In this document: positions 46,603 through 58,579 of the stretch, in pieces
Layout of the letters: the number at the start of each line of letters is the position of its first letter
Position numbering within the stretch: position 1 is the first letter of the stretch
Assembly: GCF_001632365.1 (NCBI RefSeq)
Contig: NW_024468510.1
Span: 643,600 to 707,599 of the forward strand
Length of the DNA: 64,000 bases
Source: Laetiporus sulphureus 93-53
Taxonomy: Eukaryota; Basidiomycota; Agaricomycetes; Polyporales; Laetiporaceae
Direction: 5' to 3'
Made by a program: the position numbers and the translations under genes
Notes under the pieces: generated by a model
Seen by the model: the letters and a program-made list of their open reading frames with translations, nothing else
Told to the model about the DNA's origin: nothing
Databases searched by the model: none

Positions 46603-48840
46603 ATGCAGCTGGCGGTCGTCGTTGGTTTTGTGGTGTCCGTAGTGGTGATCGCCAGAATAGTCTACCTTCGATGGACAGAAGATGTTTCTTCTCTGCGCCT
46701 TCCTCCGGGGCCTAAGCCGATCCCATTGCTGGGCAACGTCCATCAGCTATCGATGGTGTCTCAAGAGAAAACTTTTGCAAACTGGGGAAAACTTTACGGT
46801 GGCGTTGTTCCCTGCTGCACTCTGCCTGCGCTGAACAGAGAGATATAGGTGGTCTGGTATATGCGCAGCTATTTCGGACGCCCGCCATCGTGATTAATTC
46901 TCTCAAAGCTGCGCAAGACCTTCTAGACGCGAAGAGCGCGAACTATTCGCACAGGCCACGATTTGTTTTACTATCCGATTTGTGAGTGTGGCCGGGACCT
47001 ATAAATATGACCATCTCCCGATGAATATTTACGTCTTCGGCAATCAGAATGGGATGGGACTGTGTTATCACACACATGACTTACGGCGAGCGATTCCGCA
47101 AGCATCGTCGATGGATAGCTCAAGCATTCGAGGATAAGGATGCGCTCATCAGTTACCGCGCTTTGCAAAGAAGAGAAGCATATGTACTCATATCCGGCCT
47201 ATTTGAGTCTCCTGGCTTCTTCAGGGCACACATCAGAAGGTCAGCTCCTTCACTTCAGCCTTTTGTGACACATGTTGAGATCGGATCGTAGATTTGCTGC
47301 GGCGATGATTATGGAGATTGCCTACGGACATTCCGTAACGTCTTTAAACGATCAATTTGTCCATCTCGCTGAACGTGCTGCGAAAGAAACGATCGAATCA
47401 GGAGGGCCAGGGTCGATGATTGTGGACTTCTTCCCACTCTGTAAGTCCCACCCGCCGCTGCACGACAGGTGTGCGGAAGCTTACATGCCATAGTACGACA
47501 TTTGCCGATGTGGTTACCTGGGGCTGGGTTCAAGAGGAAGGCACACAAGGTACGATTAATCGTTAGAAAGATGTTGGACGCGCCTTTCGAAATGGTGAAA
47601 ACTGCGATGGTAAGTGTTTCATGGCGTTGCACACCCGAATACCATTTGATGCTTTTGTAGATGCACGGTACTGCTTCACCGTCATTCACCGCCACTTTAT
47701 TAGAAGAGGTGTTCAGCCGCGGCACTCCTACTACTGAAGAAGAAGATGACATCAAAGGCGCTGCAGGGGTCCTTTTTGGAGGTGATAATCGTCTGAGTAA
47801 CAATGCAGTCAATTCATGCGCTCATGAGAATCTGTCTAGCTGCTACTGACACGGTATCGTTTCCAAGTTGCCGTAATGGAAGCGTGGCAGCCAATGTAGA
47901 TGTTTTTCGCAGACTTCCGCCGTTCTGTCTACCTTCATCCTGGCTATGACGCTACATCCGGATATCTACAAGAAGGCACGCGCGGAGATAGATCGCGTAG
48001 TAGGCACCGTTCGTCTTCCAGATTTCCCAGACAGGGATTCCTTGCCATATCTTGAATGCGTCTTGGAGGAGGTATACCGGTACGTCAGGTTATGATTATA
48101 TGTAGTTGTTTCACGCTGACTTTATTTCACCAGATGGAATTGTCCTGTACCTCTTGGTCAGAGTCTCCTTTCCGAAGGCCTAAATCAGCAATAGCTGAAT
48201 GGGCATTACAGGCCTTCCACATAAAGCCGCCGCTCATGACCAGTATCGTGGGTATGACATCCCTGGTGGCTCCATGATAATTCCGAATATATGGTGAGGT
48301 CGGGTTTGTACTCTATATCGTTGAATGCTCATGGAAATACAGGGCGATGACGCGGGATACTCAGATGTATGCTTCGCCTGAGTCGTTCATTCCGGAGCGG
48401 TTTCAGGGCCTCAGCCGCGAGGATGCTGACTTGCATAATCCTCGGAATATGGTGTTTGGTTTCGGGAGACGGTAAGCTGCTTCTCTACCGGCATGCTCCA
48501 AACATGCGGCTGCTAGACCGGTTCATAACACTTGCGCAGTGCTTGTCCTGGCCGCAAGTTCGCAGATGCCTCCATATGGTTTGCCGCTGCAAACATCATA
48601 GCGACTGTCAATATATCTCAACCCAACGATCTCTCCCGCAAGAATGCGGATTTGTGTGATCTATTCATTCCGGGTTTCGTGAGGTACTCCTGTATCGATG
48701 TCTATGATGGACACCAAGTCTGATTACTTTTTCTCCTTTTTGAAACCAGCCATCCACGCGATTTCATCTGCAATATGACGCCCCGGTCAAGAAACGCTCT
48801 GGAGATGGTCTCCGACATGCGCGTGCACACTGCGTTCTGA
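46603..48840 (+). CDS. Cytochrome P450 monooxygenase
   Basis: Heme-thiolate monooxygenase anchored in the ER membrane; substrate unknown. N-terminal anchor [20 protein letters not shown], then the hinge [19 protein letters not shown]. Blocks across some dozen introns: [16 protein letters not shown] (helix C), [34 protein letters not shown], the helix I site [17 protein letters not shown], the K-helix [20 protein letters not shown] (ExxR), [31 protein letters not shown], and the heme loop [19 protein letters not shown], with the Cys supplied across an intron at about 48472-48540. The last exon [17 protein letters not shown] ends at 48840. All key P450 motifs are intact. It has no obvious pathway neighbours apart from the broken terpene synthase 12 kb away. 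Confidence 0.9.
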
Positions 48841-50284
48841 AGCATGTTGCATCCGGCGTGACTGGGCCGTCGTTTATTTCGCAACGTGTCTTTTATTACT
48901 TGCCGGTTCCGCCCGGAAGTTCCTTGTATTGCTGCCATCGGATAAGGTTATGAGACAGGTTTATTCACATTTTCTTTAGCTCTTGGTTGCTCCAGCCTCG
49001 ACCTTATGCGCATTTGAATGGTGCTTATGGACATATAGTTCGATTCTATGGCAAGCAATGTAAAGTTATACACTGCGGGTCACCAGCCTCATGGATTAAC
49101 GTTCTCTCTTACATGCTTCCAAGTGTGTAGTCATGAATGAGTTCCTCGGAGTTGGACCTCGGATGACATGCCACATGGGTATTTTTGCAAATGAATTTGA
49201 GCCGAGAGCAACCTTCCGCATACGTTGATACATAATTCACCTTCCTTCGGACGCGCGTAGGTAGCTGATGCAACGTCGGATGTTGTTCTGATGTACGTAG
49301 AGATAAGAAGGACTTCTCATCCGATGAATTGGAGCATGAATTGGAAGAGCGGCCCTTCTGGGGCCTGACATTTCCCTGCATTCGACTATCCGATCAGGCT
49401 GGGCAAGTCTCTGACTCGGTTCTCACACTAGTGTATGGTCGTCGAGTTCTTCCGCAGATCTCAAGTTCCCCGTCGGAAACTTTCATTACCGCCTTCGACA
49501 CATACAAATTTTCGATCCTAACAAGCCTACGCTGGCAGGTACTATGGAATGCACTGAGATAGTTGAAGATCATGACGTCACAAGCCAGATATCAAGGGGT
49601 CGACACTACTGAGTAGACTCGAACAGCCTCGAGGAACGCGCCCGTGAGGGTATAATAGGTTGCACTTTTCCCCTTTCCAATATTGCTATTCTCATCCAGT
49701 GACTACGTCACATGTGATAATAGAAGCGGATGGTAGATCTCATGTGACATGCTAATTACCGTCGCTGTTCTTGAAAGCTATTCCTTCCAAGTTCCTGTGA
49801 ACTCGTGCGACCATGCGAAATGCTAAACGGCCAATCAGATTTATGCTTATGTTGCAGCAGCCTCACTGTGCCTTCTAAGAGCGGATACGAGCTGCCATCG
49901 CATACCTTCGTTGAATCGTTGGCATACTACGCGTGACGCCGGGACATCGAAATGGGTCTGCGATACATAATCGTTTCCTGCTCGCTTATGAGATGACAAA
50001 TATGAAGTCGGATATGTCTGTGCAGTGTACACACGGTCGAGATTAGATGAAACATCGCGGCAACAGGTCGCAGCAACACTGATTTCTGCTACGCGTCCCA
50101 TCATTGTGACTAATCACCACCGTGACGCGTCGTGCGAGACGCCTTCCACGTGCTGTAATGCTTGTCGTGGACGCGTCCCAATAAGTATGCGTGGCCACTT
50201 CGCCACTAGCGGGCCTCTCCTCAGCACGATCAGCACAACTCTTCTTTCTAGTCTAGTAGAGAGATAGAGAAAGGGTCTCTCCCA
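48841..50284. other. Intergenic region, no gene seen
   Basis: About 1.4 kb. Palindrome-like GTCACATGTGA (near 49710) and TCATGTGACAT (near 49740) lie close together and could be factor sites, but nothing else was recognised. Confidence 0.45.
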
Positions 50285-52741
50285 ATGTCAGATCAGTCGC
50301 GACAGTCTCCACGATCTCCACTCGTCATGACTTCACCCAGCCGTCCCTCACCACTCTCGCGACCCCACTGGCCATGGTCGACCTATACCCATAGGTCCTC
50401 TTCATCCTCAAGCTCTGTCCATAGTAATCCCTATAGCTCAACCCCTACTCCGGTTAGCTGGGAGTCTAGAAACGTTGTAACCAATCCCAGTCCTATCCTG
50501 GTGTCAACTTCCGGCAATGGCAAGCGCAACACGGGCCCTTCAGGCTCATTACACTATACTGTGTTAGAAGAGTCTACCACGAGGCAATGGTCATTCAGCG
50601 TGAGTGCTACGTACTTGATAGCCCGGATTTCATGCCATGTTTTCTCTAGGCATTCGAGTGGATCGTCCGAGATGTTCGTAGATTGAGAGACTTCGTCGAG
50701 GCTCCAGAAGCAACAGATCAGACTGACGAGTCTGACGAACCTGCTACACCCGATGCAGGCTATTTTGAGATATTAAGGGAATCACCTGTTATTGGTGACG
50801 GCAAGTTCAAGTTGGAGATAGGCAGGTCGCTGTTGGCATACATTGATACTTCCCATTCATTAATTCTTGGCAGCGAAGACGCCTATTCTCGAAAACCCAG
50901 AAGAGATCCCAGCACCAGCTATGAAGGCTCAAACTCAGACGTTGTCGCTTTACATTACATCGCTGATGGTGGACTTCCCGCATACGGAGTATGAGATGTC
51001 AACTTCACTCTTCGCTGCTATCAAGTGCCAGGACGATAAAGTGGGAGAACGTGGAGCACGTCCTGACTGGGCATGGGAGTACTGGCATGACGGATGGGTG
51101 TTTAGGCATGAAAGCGAAGTATGGGGTGAGTGAATTCTCCGCGCATATATTCACCCATTGACCCCACCGTCAGAATGTCCATTACCACCCCTTTCGTCTT
51201 TGCTCGAGAATCCGAGAATTAAGGAGACCGATTCATTTGTAATATGTGTACAAATGCACTCACCAACGGGGCCTTTCTTCCCTCAGCAACCATCGGCATA
51301 CTATGTGCCTCGTGATCTGCTAGAAGGCCTTGAAGCATCACTGGACAACCCTAGTATGTCTAGCCTCAGATAAGACGGTGGATTACTAATAAGATAGCCC
51401 TGCAGACACCGGAGATGTTCAATTCATTTGTTTGGAACGCCAGGAAGCGCGAGAAGAATTGCGAGAGCAGCAGACCTCACCGCCTATCACTGCAGAGACC
51501 CTGAGTGCATCTTCAACTTCTCAGCTGTTGCTCCCGCGTGCGACAGCGCGAAAGCGAGTAATCTATGCGCATTCTGACATCCTCATCCGTCGCTCGGATT
51601 ACTTTGCCACCATGCTCAGCTCGTCCTTCTCCGAGAATACCGCAGGAATCGTCTATCCCGGAGAACGCAAGATCTACACAGTTGTCGTCGAAGAAGCCGA
51701 CTTTATCACCATATACTGGCTGTTGAAGTTCGTATATGCTAATTGGGTTTTATTTCGCAAGGATGACGACCCTAGAGAAGCTGTCGATGGCATCGGAGCC
51801 GGCTGGAGTGCCCGTGGGCTCGGTACCTCTGATAATGTGGACGAATGGGGATGGAAGACATTGTCGAAAGGCACGGCTCTCGATGCATCAAACTCTGGAG
51901 GAGCGAGCGATACGCGCAGCGTGACCAGCGCAGGAAGTGTTCAATCCAATGGGGCCGGTAGTGGGAAGTCCGCCGACAAAGAGAAGCAAGTCAAACCAGC
52001 GCCAATCACGCAAACTCCTCCTTCTAGGACCCCCTCTTCAGCGAAAGGAACGCCAGTGTCTTCGCGCGTGAGTACCTCTCAGTCTCGCCGTTCTGGGCCC
52101 TCTTCGGGCGCTGGTGGGCCACCGACTCCTTCCGTCTCTAGCTCGAACGCTGTATCGACGTCCCGGATGATGAAGCCGGTCCCTGTACCTATTTCGCCCC
52201 CGGCAGGTGCCTATGCATCTTCGTCCCACCACTCGATGTCTCCGCGCCAGCCCCGCCAACGGTCTCACCCGCCGATGGCATCGACCACTGACCCGCACGC
52301 CCACCCCACTTCCCCGCCCCCGCCCGCATCGGCCCTGTCGATGTACCAGATCGCTCACAGATACGGGATGCCTGGCCTGGCCACTCTGGCCCTGGAGCAC
52401 ATCATGTCGACAATTACACCTCAGTCCAGTTTTGCCATCTTGCTGGCGGCGGCTACGTGGGAGGAACTGCACAGCCTTGTTGAGGTTCGCTATTTGTTCA
52501 GACCTTCGGACAACCACTCAGTGTCGTTGATTACTAGGACTATGTCGTCGAAAAGTGGGACGATGTGTCCGTATCCAATGAATTCGAACGGTGCTGCCAG
52601 GAAGTAGCAAGCGGAGAGTGCGTGTCTATTTTTCCTGATAAAGCTGCATGCTGAATGCACAATTGCAGATGGGGCCCTGCTGGAGGTAAGACCATGATGG
52701 CCTTATTCAGGCGTCTGCGCTCTCCGAGTGCCGCGACGTGA
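50285..52741 (+). CDS. BTB/POZ-domain protein of basidiomycete type
   Basis: The N-terminus (MSDQSRQSPRSPLVMTSPSR) is Ser/Pro-rich and probably disordered. A MATH-like region may follow (FSAFEWIVRDVRRLRDFVE, FKLEIGR, TLSLYITSLMVDF, WAWEYWHDGWVFR). The BTB part reads KRVIYAHSDILIRRSDYFAT, MLSSSFSENTA, IYTVVVEEADFITIYWLLKF, VYANWVLF, then a long Ser/Pro/Thr-rich insertion of about 180 residues, and the end of the fold MYQIAHRYGMPGLATLALEH with SFAILLAAATWEELHSLVED. It ends LRSPSAAT at 52741. Likely role: substrate adaptor for a cullin-3 ligase or a protein-interaction module; this is inference from the family only. Confidence 0.78.
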
Positions 52742-53215
52742 TTGGTTTTGAGTCTCTTGTCTCTTCTCTTTTGTCTAATAAGCGTTCCTGTGATTTTCAT
52801 GTCTGTATTATATATGGAGCGTAGATTCCAGTTAGCGCCCTGCAAATTGATACATTGTAGATACTATGACGTCCACTACCGTTGTATACATGGTTTCCAA
52901 GCCGGGCGCATCAGCATGCAATGGAAGCAATATCTGTGTCAAGACCAATCATATCATGAACTATATAGTACAAAGCGCGACAGCATTGACAACGAAGATG
53001 TTTCGAGAAAGCAAAAGAGCGAAGAAAGTAAGAAAGTCAACGATCAAGCTTCAAGCCGGCATAGTTGACCGCGCCACGTCAAGCATCGCAAGTGTCAGAC
53101 TCGTGGTACTTAAAATTACAGGTACGGAAAAGAAATGACAATCAGTCATCACGGAGCACGAGGCCAAGCGGTGACAATAAAAACGACATATGTTCAAGAG
53201 TATCATCAAGTATCA
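52742..53215. other. Convergent 3' region, no gene seen
   Basis: Between the 3' ends of the BTB gene (+) and the first coiled-coil/cysteine gene (-). No gene or repeat recognised. Confidence 0.5.
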
Positions 53216-54560
53216 TCATGAGCATCGCCAATCGTCGACAAGCCAAATGCCCACTTCTCCGGACCACCAGCCCTGTGATAAATAGCATGCGTTAGCAAGT
53301 GGAGGTGCATTACGCATCGCGCGACGTACCCTGTTCTCACAGGATGTGGGCGACTCAAAGTACATATCATTGATCGTAGCAGGGGTGGTGCTGCACATGA
53401 CCTCCCAGCTGTCTCCGTTCCGGACGCCGTTCAGACGGGCTTCGTAGCGCTGTGAGCAAACGCGCATTAAACATGAGTTTTGCAAGCGAATCAAGCAAGG
53501 ACTCACGCGCTTGCCACGTCCTGCGCATCCCTGTATGCCATCATTGTATTTTTTAGATAAGATGCACAGATATTCGTAGAGCGCACCTTGTTATTGATCG
53601 GTCCCCATGTAGGCATGCATACCGCATCATCTAGCTCAAAGTGCGTGATTAGCTTTGAATCCTACGTCATCCTGTTAGAAGACGCAACGACGAAATCAGC
53701 ACGCGAACATACCAGTATTTCGCATGTACGTGGTATGTCCAGCAAGTTTCCGTGGTGCTCCAGGGGCATTTGTCGGCAAGCCTCCATCACGTCCATGTCG
53801 AGCCGCGCCGTATACTCCCGCGTTCCATAGAACAAGCATCGATGGCCGTCCATATCCTGCCACGACAAACCGAGTCGCTTGCCCTCATCCCAGTGTCGGC
53901 GAACGTTATCCTCCTGACGTTCCTTCTCGCGTTGATGTTTTTCCTTTGCCCAGTCGGCCTCCCACTCTCTGCGTTGGCGTGCAAATTCTTCCACCCACTC
54001 ATGGCGCTTGCGCTCGTAGACCTGCATCCATTTGTTCCACTCGCGCTCCCATTCATCCTTCTCGCGCTGGCGTTCCTCGCGCTCTGCTTCCCATTCCTCT
54101 TGAGACTTGCGCCATTCTGCTCTCTGCAATTCGTGCGCCTCATGCTCGCGGTCCCATTGTGCGCGCTCCTCCGTGTGGGCACGGCGTTGCTCGTCCCATA
54201 TCTGCCGGAAGGCGTTACGTTCCTGTTCGGAGGGAACTATGTTGTCGAGCCGGCGGCGCAGTCCCGCGACATTCATGGTCTGCACGACGAAACCGGCGAG
54301 GGACCCAGCAAAAAGTAGGAGCAGGACTGATAACCCTACAAACATGAACCAGAGCCCGCCTGCACCATCTGTGTAACGTTTATGAGATCTTTGCGGTCCT
54401 TGTCTGCTTGGTCGTGGAGCGAGCAGAGGCTCTCGACTACAAGGATCTCATAAACGCGAAACATCAGCACTAAAGAACGTCGACCTTACGCATTATCATC
54501 GCCCGCCTCGGAGGGAGCGCGAGAAGTGTAAGGAGGGGGAGCCGTCCCATAGTAAACCAT
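53216..54560 (-). CDS. Membrane-anchored coiled-coil protein with cysteine-rich C-terminal domain, paralogue 1
   Basis: Function unknown. Exon 1 (from 54560) gives MVYYGTAPPPYTSRAPSEAG; it splices to REPLLAPRPSRQGPQRS, GLWFMFVGLSVLLLLFAGSL (one transmembrane helix), then a long charged coiled coil rich in Trp, Glu and Arg (EEWEAEREERQREKDEWERE). The C-terminal domain reads WQDMDGHRCLFYGTREYTAR, ACRQMPLEHHG, HFELDDAVCMPTWGPINNKG, CAGRGKRRYEARLNGV, SWEVMCSTTPATINDMYFES, PTSCENR and, after an intron, GWWSGEVGIWLVDDWRCS, with the stop at 53216. The repeated YxARL units and several cysteines suggest two copies of one disulfide-linked subdomain. It has a tandem paralogue at 55170-56357. Confidence 0.8.
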
Positions 54561-55169
54561 ATTGGCTGGAGTGTACGGTCCCAATCATCAGCAAGCTTCA
54601 CATTAATCTACGTGTGTCCGCGTACCAGACATGGTCGTTTGCAGCTTAAGCGAGCCTGGTCTCAGGCGCCACGGAGTCCCAATCGAGATGCTAGTCCGGC
54701 AACAGCCGGCGCAATGGGAGGGCTGCAGTGCATATATACTGCAGTGCATATATACTGCTGGGAGTGAACAAAGGCATCCGAATATTTGCATTCAAGCTTC
54801 ATTGCGCCGCTGTTCCTACATGCGAGGACTCGGCAATCACGACAATAAACCTTGCTGAGATAAATGATCGAGATCGAAACATGGCACACGATGTCATGAA
54901 AGAACTCTCGACGATTGATGCATTGATGTCCCACTGGTAAGCTTGAAAGTCGCTTTCTTCCTGCATCATCTCTCTGGGAAACTCGGCAGGTAGATCATTG
55001 GAATACTATATACAACTGACAGCAAAAGAAAGCAGTAACACAGAAGAGAGCAGGAAAAGAGCAACAAAGACAACAGGTGTTCATACAGGTGGGATGAAGG
55101 ATCAACTAGCGACGCAATCATGCAAATGTTTCAGAGTCTGCGGTCGTTTCAGCAGGAACAGGAACCTTT
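54561..55169. other. Intergenic region between the paralogues
   Basis: No gene seen. Contains the 16-bp tandem repeat at 54723-54754 and the 3' flank of paralogue 2. Confidence 0.5.
54723..54754. repeat. Two tandem 16-bp units
   Basis: CTGCAGTGCATATATA occurs twice without a gap, in the promoter side of paralogue 1, about 165 bp upstream of its ATG (54560, minus strand). Confidence 0.85.
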
Positions 55170-56357
55170 CTATTTGCAGCGCGGGTCTTTAGTGTCCCAA
55201 ACTCCCATCTCGAACAAACCCTATCAAGACTGTAAGCGGAAGGAATGCAGGGGATGCTCAGTGTAAAACGTACCCTATTCTCGCAGAATGTGGGGATCGG
55301 AAAGTATTCGCCGGCTATCGTGGCCGGAGTAGAACTGCACATTCGCTCCCAATCATCGCCGGCCCGGACGTTGACCAGGCGGGCTTCATAACGCTATGCA
55401 CAAACCAATGCTGAGGAGTAGGAGAGGTGATGATGCTCGCGATAGCTCACATGTTTCCCGTTAGCCACACAACCCTGCATGCGTGCACTTAACCAACGCA
55501 ATGAAAGAGAGAAAATACAAAATCATGCGTACCCGATCGTACAGTTCTCCCCAGTTCGTCCTGCAAACGTCATCTGCAAGAATCCAGTGGCCCATCTTCC
55601 TCGACCTCTGTATTGTTTAATCGTAAAGCCGTGAGTGAAATGTGACAATTAACAAACACGCACCTCAGACGTGCATTTATATGGCACTTCCTTTTTCTTA
55701 CCAGAGATAGAGAGGGGGATGTGAGGACATCCATCAGAAAATAATCTTGCAGTGTACTCTCGCCAGCCGTAAGAGATACAGTGGTGGCCTTGCAGTCCTT
55801 CCCAATTCAAGCCGAATGGTCGCTCATCTGAGCAGAAGCACTTTTCGTCGTTCATCTGTTCTTTCTCGCGCTGTTCCTTTTCAAGAGACCAAGCGAGCTC
55901 CCAGGTATGCCGTTCTTTCTCAAGCTGCTCTTTCTCCTTTGCCCATGTGACCTCCCACTGCTGGCGCGCCGTTTCGCGCTGCCTCTGTTAGTGTCAAAGC
56001 AATGTAAGATCAGAAGGCATGTCCGCTAACAAGCTTTCAAACCTGCTGTACACTGTCCCACGGAACGGCGAGGACAACGATCAACAGCGATAGCAATATG
56101 AGCGCCACTTGGGGTGAAGACATTATCGCCCAGCCACGACGTTGGCGCGCCACGTTCCACCAGAAGGAAGCCGATAAGATATCGTCAAGGCTAGATGCAG
56201 TGGGTAAATATGTGGTGGCGATGACAAGACAGTAGTAAGCGTACGGACCACCCGACGGACCGCGAGGAAAGTGCGACGGGGAAACCGTAGTATTACCGGA
56301 CACTAATGTAATTGGCTTGTTCTCCAGAATGGAGTTGTGCGGTGCAGGCTCTGTCAT
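55170..56357 (-). CDS. Membrane-anchored coiled-coil protein with cysteine-rich C-terminal domain, paralogue 2
   Basis: Same architecture as its neighbour at 53216-54560, in the same orientation. N-terminus MTEPAPHNSILENKPITLVS, then GWAIMSSPQVALILLSLLIV (transmembrane), a shorter coiled coil (RQQWEVTWAKEKEQLEKERH, TWELAWSLEKEQREKE), and the C-terminal domain NWEGLQGHHCISYGWREYTA, CPHIPLSISGKKKEVPYKC, YDRGCVANGKHRYEARLVNV, DDWERMCSSTPATIAGEYFP, IPTFCENR, ending by an intron with GLFEMGVWDTKDPRCK and a stop at 55170. The start at 56357 is one of several in-frame ATGs (the frame is open to 56531) and was chosen by comparison with the neighbour; uncertain. The coiled coil is much shorter than in paralogue 1. 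Confidence 0.75.
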
Positions 56358-56729
56358 GTTGGAGGTAGTATGTTCATTCAATGCGGCAACAGGAACCTTT
56401 TCTGAGATCATATGAGGAAATACACAGGTTTCGTTTCGATGCGAGGATGGGTGGCGAGACGTGTGCCGGAGTCGAGTTGCGCGCTCAGGAATCGCGGCCC
56501 CGATCGCGATATGTTGTGCGATCGGGATCAACGGATATACATCCGCCCGGCAACGGCCGTCTCAGTAAGTTGCTGATAACAAGCTATGCAGGCCAACTTG
56601 GCGCAAGTCTGGAATTCAAGAGACACTGATAAGTAGCACCGGCGTCCACACATCCTCCGCCTCTCCCTATCATAAAAGACAGTCTGCTCGAAATCATCCT
56701 GCAGTACTTCACCGCCCCGTGAGTCCGTC
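56358..56729. promoter_or_regulatory. Divergent promoter between paralogue 2 and the dioxygenase gene
   Basis: 372 bp between two divergent start codons. No factor site is claimed. Confidence 0.35.
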
Positions 56730-58178
56730 ATGATCTCCGCCCTCGCCTCGTCCAGGTTCCCGTGCAGAGCCATCGCGCCAGCGCTGAGGAGGCCACAGCT
56801 CCGCGCACTTGCCACAGTCGCGGAGGTGCGCGAATGACCTGCTGATATGCTTTCAGCATAACTGACAAAACACTGACTATTGGCCAGGGTGTGAAGCCTG
56901 ATAACAACTTCCGCATCCCGCTGATCGACTTTAGCAAGTACCGCCACGCGACCTCCACGGCGGAGAAGCGCAACACGGCTGATGAGATCGTGAACGGGTT
57001 CAAGGAAGTCGGATTCATCTATCTGGATCAGCATGGCATTCCCGACTCGACTGTCAAGCATGCCTTCCAGAAGGTGCCCATCAACGACCACTCTGCATGT
57101 TCCATGGAACTTATATAGTCATTATAGAGTGCCGAGTTCTTCGCCCTCCCGATGGAAGCCAAGGTGGGCGCAAGCAAGTTCATATTCTGATCAACCGCTA
57201 ATTCAACCATCATCAGTCCAAGTTGGCATGGGAGGACCCTCGCTCGAACAGGGGCTACGTCCAGATTGGACGCGAGCGCGTCACCCAGTCCGCCGACGCA
57301 AATGAGATCGCAGAGCTGCGCGCCAAAGCGCCCGACTTCAAGGAGACCATGGAGATCGGCCGCGACTGGGACAAGACCTGGAAGAACCGCTGGCCCGAAG
57401 AGGGTGCCGTCCCCAGCTTCCGCGAGACGATGCTCCAGTTCTTCCAGACATGTCATGACCTGCACGTCCTCGTCATGCGCGCGATTGCACTCGGGCTTGA
57501 CCTGGACGAGAAGTTCTTCGACGATAAGATCAATGAGCAGTACCATAATCTGAGACTGTTGAACTACCCGCCTATCCGGAGATCGCTCCTGGAGAAGGAG
57601 GGTCAGGCTCGTGCAGGCGCTCATTCAGGTAGGTTATTGCAAATCGGACAGACCTTTCCGTCGCTGAACCGAGTTTCCGTAGATTACGGTACTTTGACTC
57701 TCTTATTCCAAGACTCTGTAAGTAGCCATGGCACTCGTCGGCTGGACCATTCAACCTCACCTCATTTCATAGGTCGGCGGCCTCCAAGTGCTGAACCCGC
57801 ATACGAAGGAATACCAATCCGCCACGCCCATGGTACGCCCGCCACTGCCACTCTTGCTCCATAACAACGATGCATCTGCTAATTCACTCCCCCTCCCTTC
57901 AGCCGGGCACCATCGTCATCAACGCCGGCGACCTCCTCGCGCGCTGGTCGAACGACGTCCTGCGCTCGACCCTCCACCGCGTCGTCGCGCCTCCCGCCAA
58001 GGCGATCAGCGCGACCGAGAGCATCACACCCGGGCGCCAGTCCATCGCGTTCTTCTCCAACCCGAACCAGGGCGCGCGCATAGAGTGTCTCCCGACCTGC
58101 ACCGGCGCGCATACCAAGTACGCGCCTGTGACGACGGAGGACTACATTGTGGGCCGCCTGTCGATGACGTACGTTTAA
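56730..58178 (+). CDS. 2-oxoglutarate/Fe(II)-dependent dioxygenase of the isopenicillin-N-synthase type, with N-terminal presequence
   Basis: Non-heme iron oxygenase; substrate unknown. Exon 1 (from 56730) encodes an Arg/Ala-rich leader MISALASSRFPCRAIAPALR, continuing RRPQLRALATVAE, and splices to GVKPDNNFRIPLIDFSKYR. N-terminal DIOX_N region: GFKEVGFIYLDQHGIPDST, AEFFALPMEAKSKLAWED, SNRGYVQIGRERV. Catalytic region: QYHNLRLLNYPPI, AHSDYGTLTLLFQDSVGGLQ (HxD), GDLLARWSNDVLRSTLHRVV (second His) and RQSIAFFSNPNQGARIECL (2-oxoglutarate-binding Arg). It ends GRLSMTYV at 58178. Five introns keep the frame. The leader resembles a mitochondrial targeting sequence, which is uncommon for this family. 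Confidence 0.87.
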
Positions 58179-58579
58179 GCGGCGGCGGTGGCTGGCGGAA
58201 GGACCGCAAGGGAGAGGGTAGACATACTCTTGCCAGATCTATATACGAGTAATGCGATGTACCTCGCTCTATATATATGTAGGTCATTTTTGAATGTATC
58301 GCCCGTATCATCTACGGTCCCGCACCAACAGAAATTGTAGCGCAGCGCTTGGAATTGTTCGAAGAGCAAAAGCGTCGCCATAACCTCGTTCATGCACATC
58401 GTTTCCACCACGCATTAATATCTACATGAGCCGTACTTGTCTGTATTCCTACAGTCTATGAGCAGGCAACGGAAGGGGAACAAGAGGAAACGATGACAAT
58501 AGTCTGAGCTGTATAAGATATACGTCAGGAAATAAATTTGTTACGAACAAGCAGCACCAACATATGAGCCGCGAAGCGT
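58179..58579. other. Convergent 3' region, no gene seen
   Basis: Between the 3' ends of the dioxygenase gene (+) and the RCC1 gene (-). A short alternating TATATA tract lies at about 58270-58280. Confidence 0.5.
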
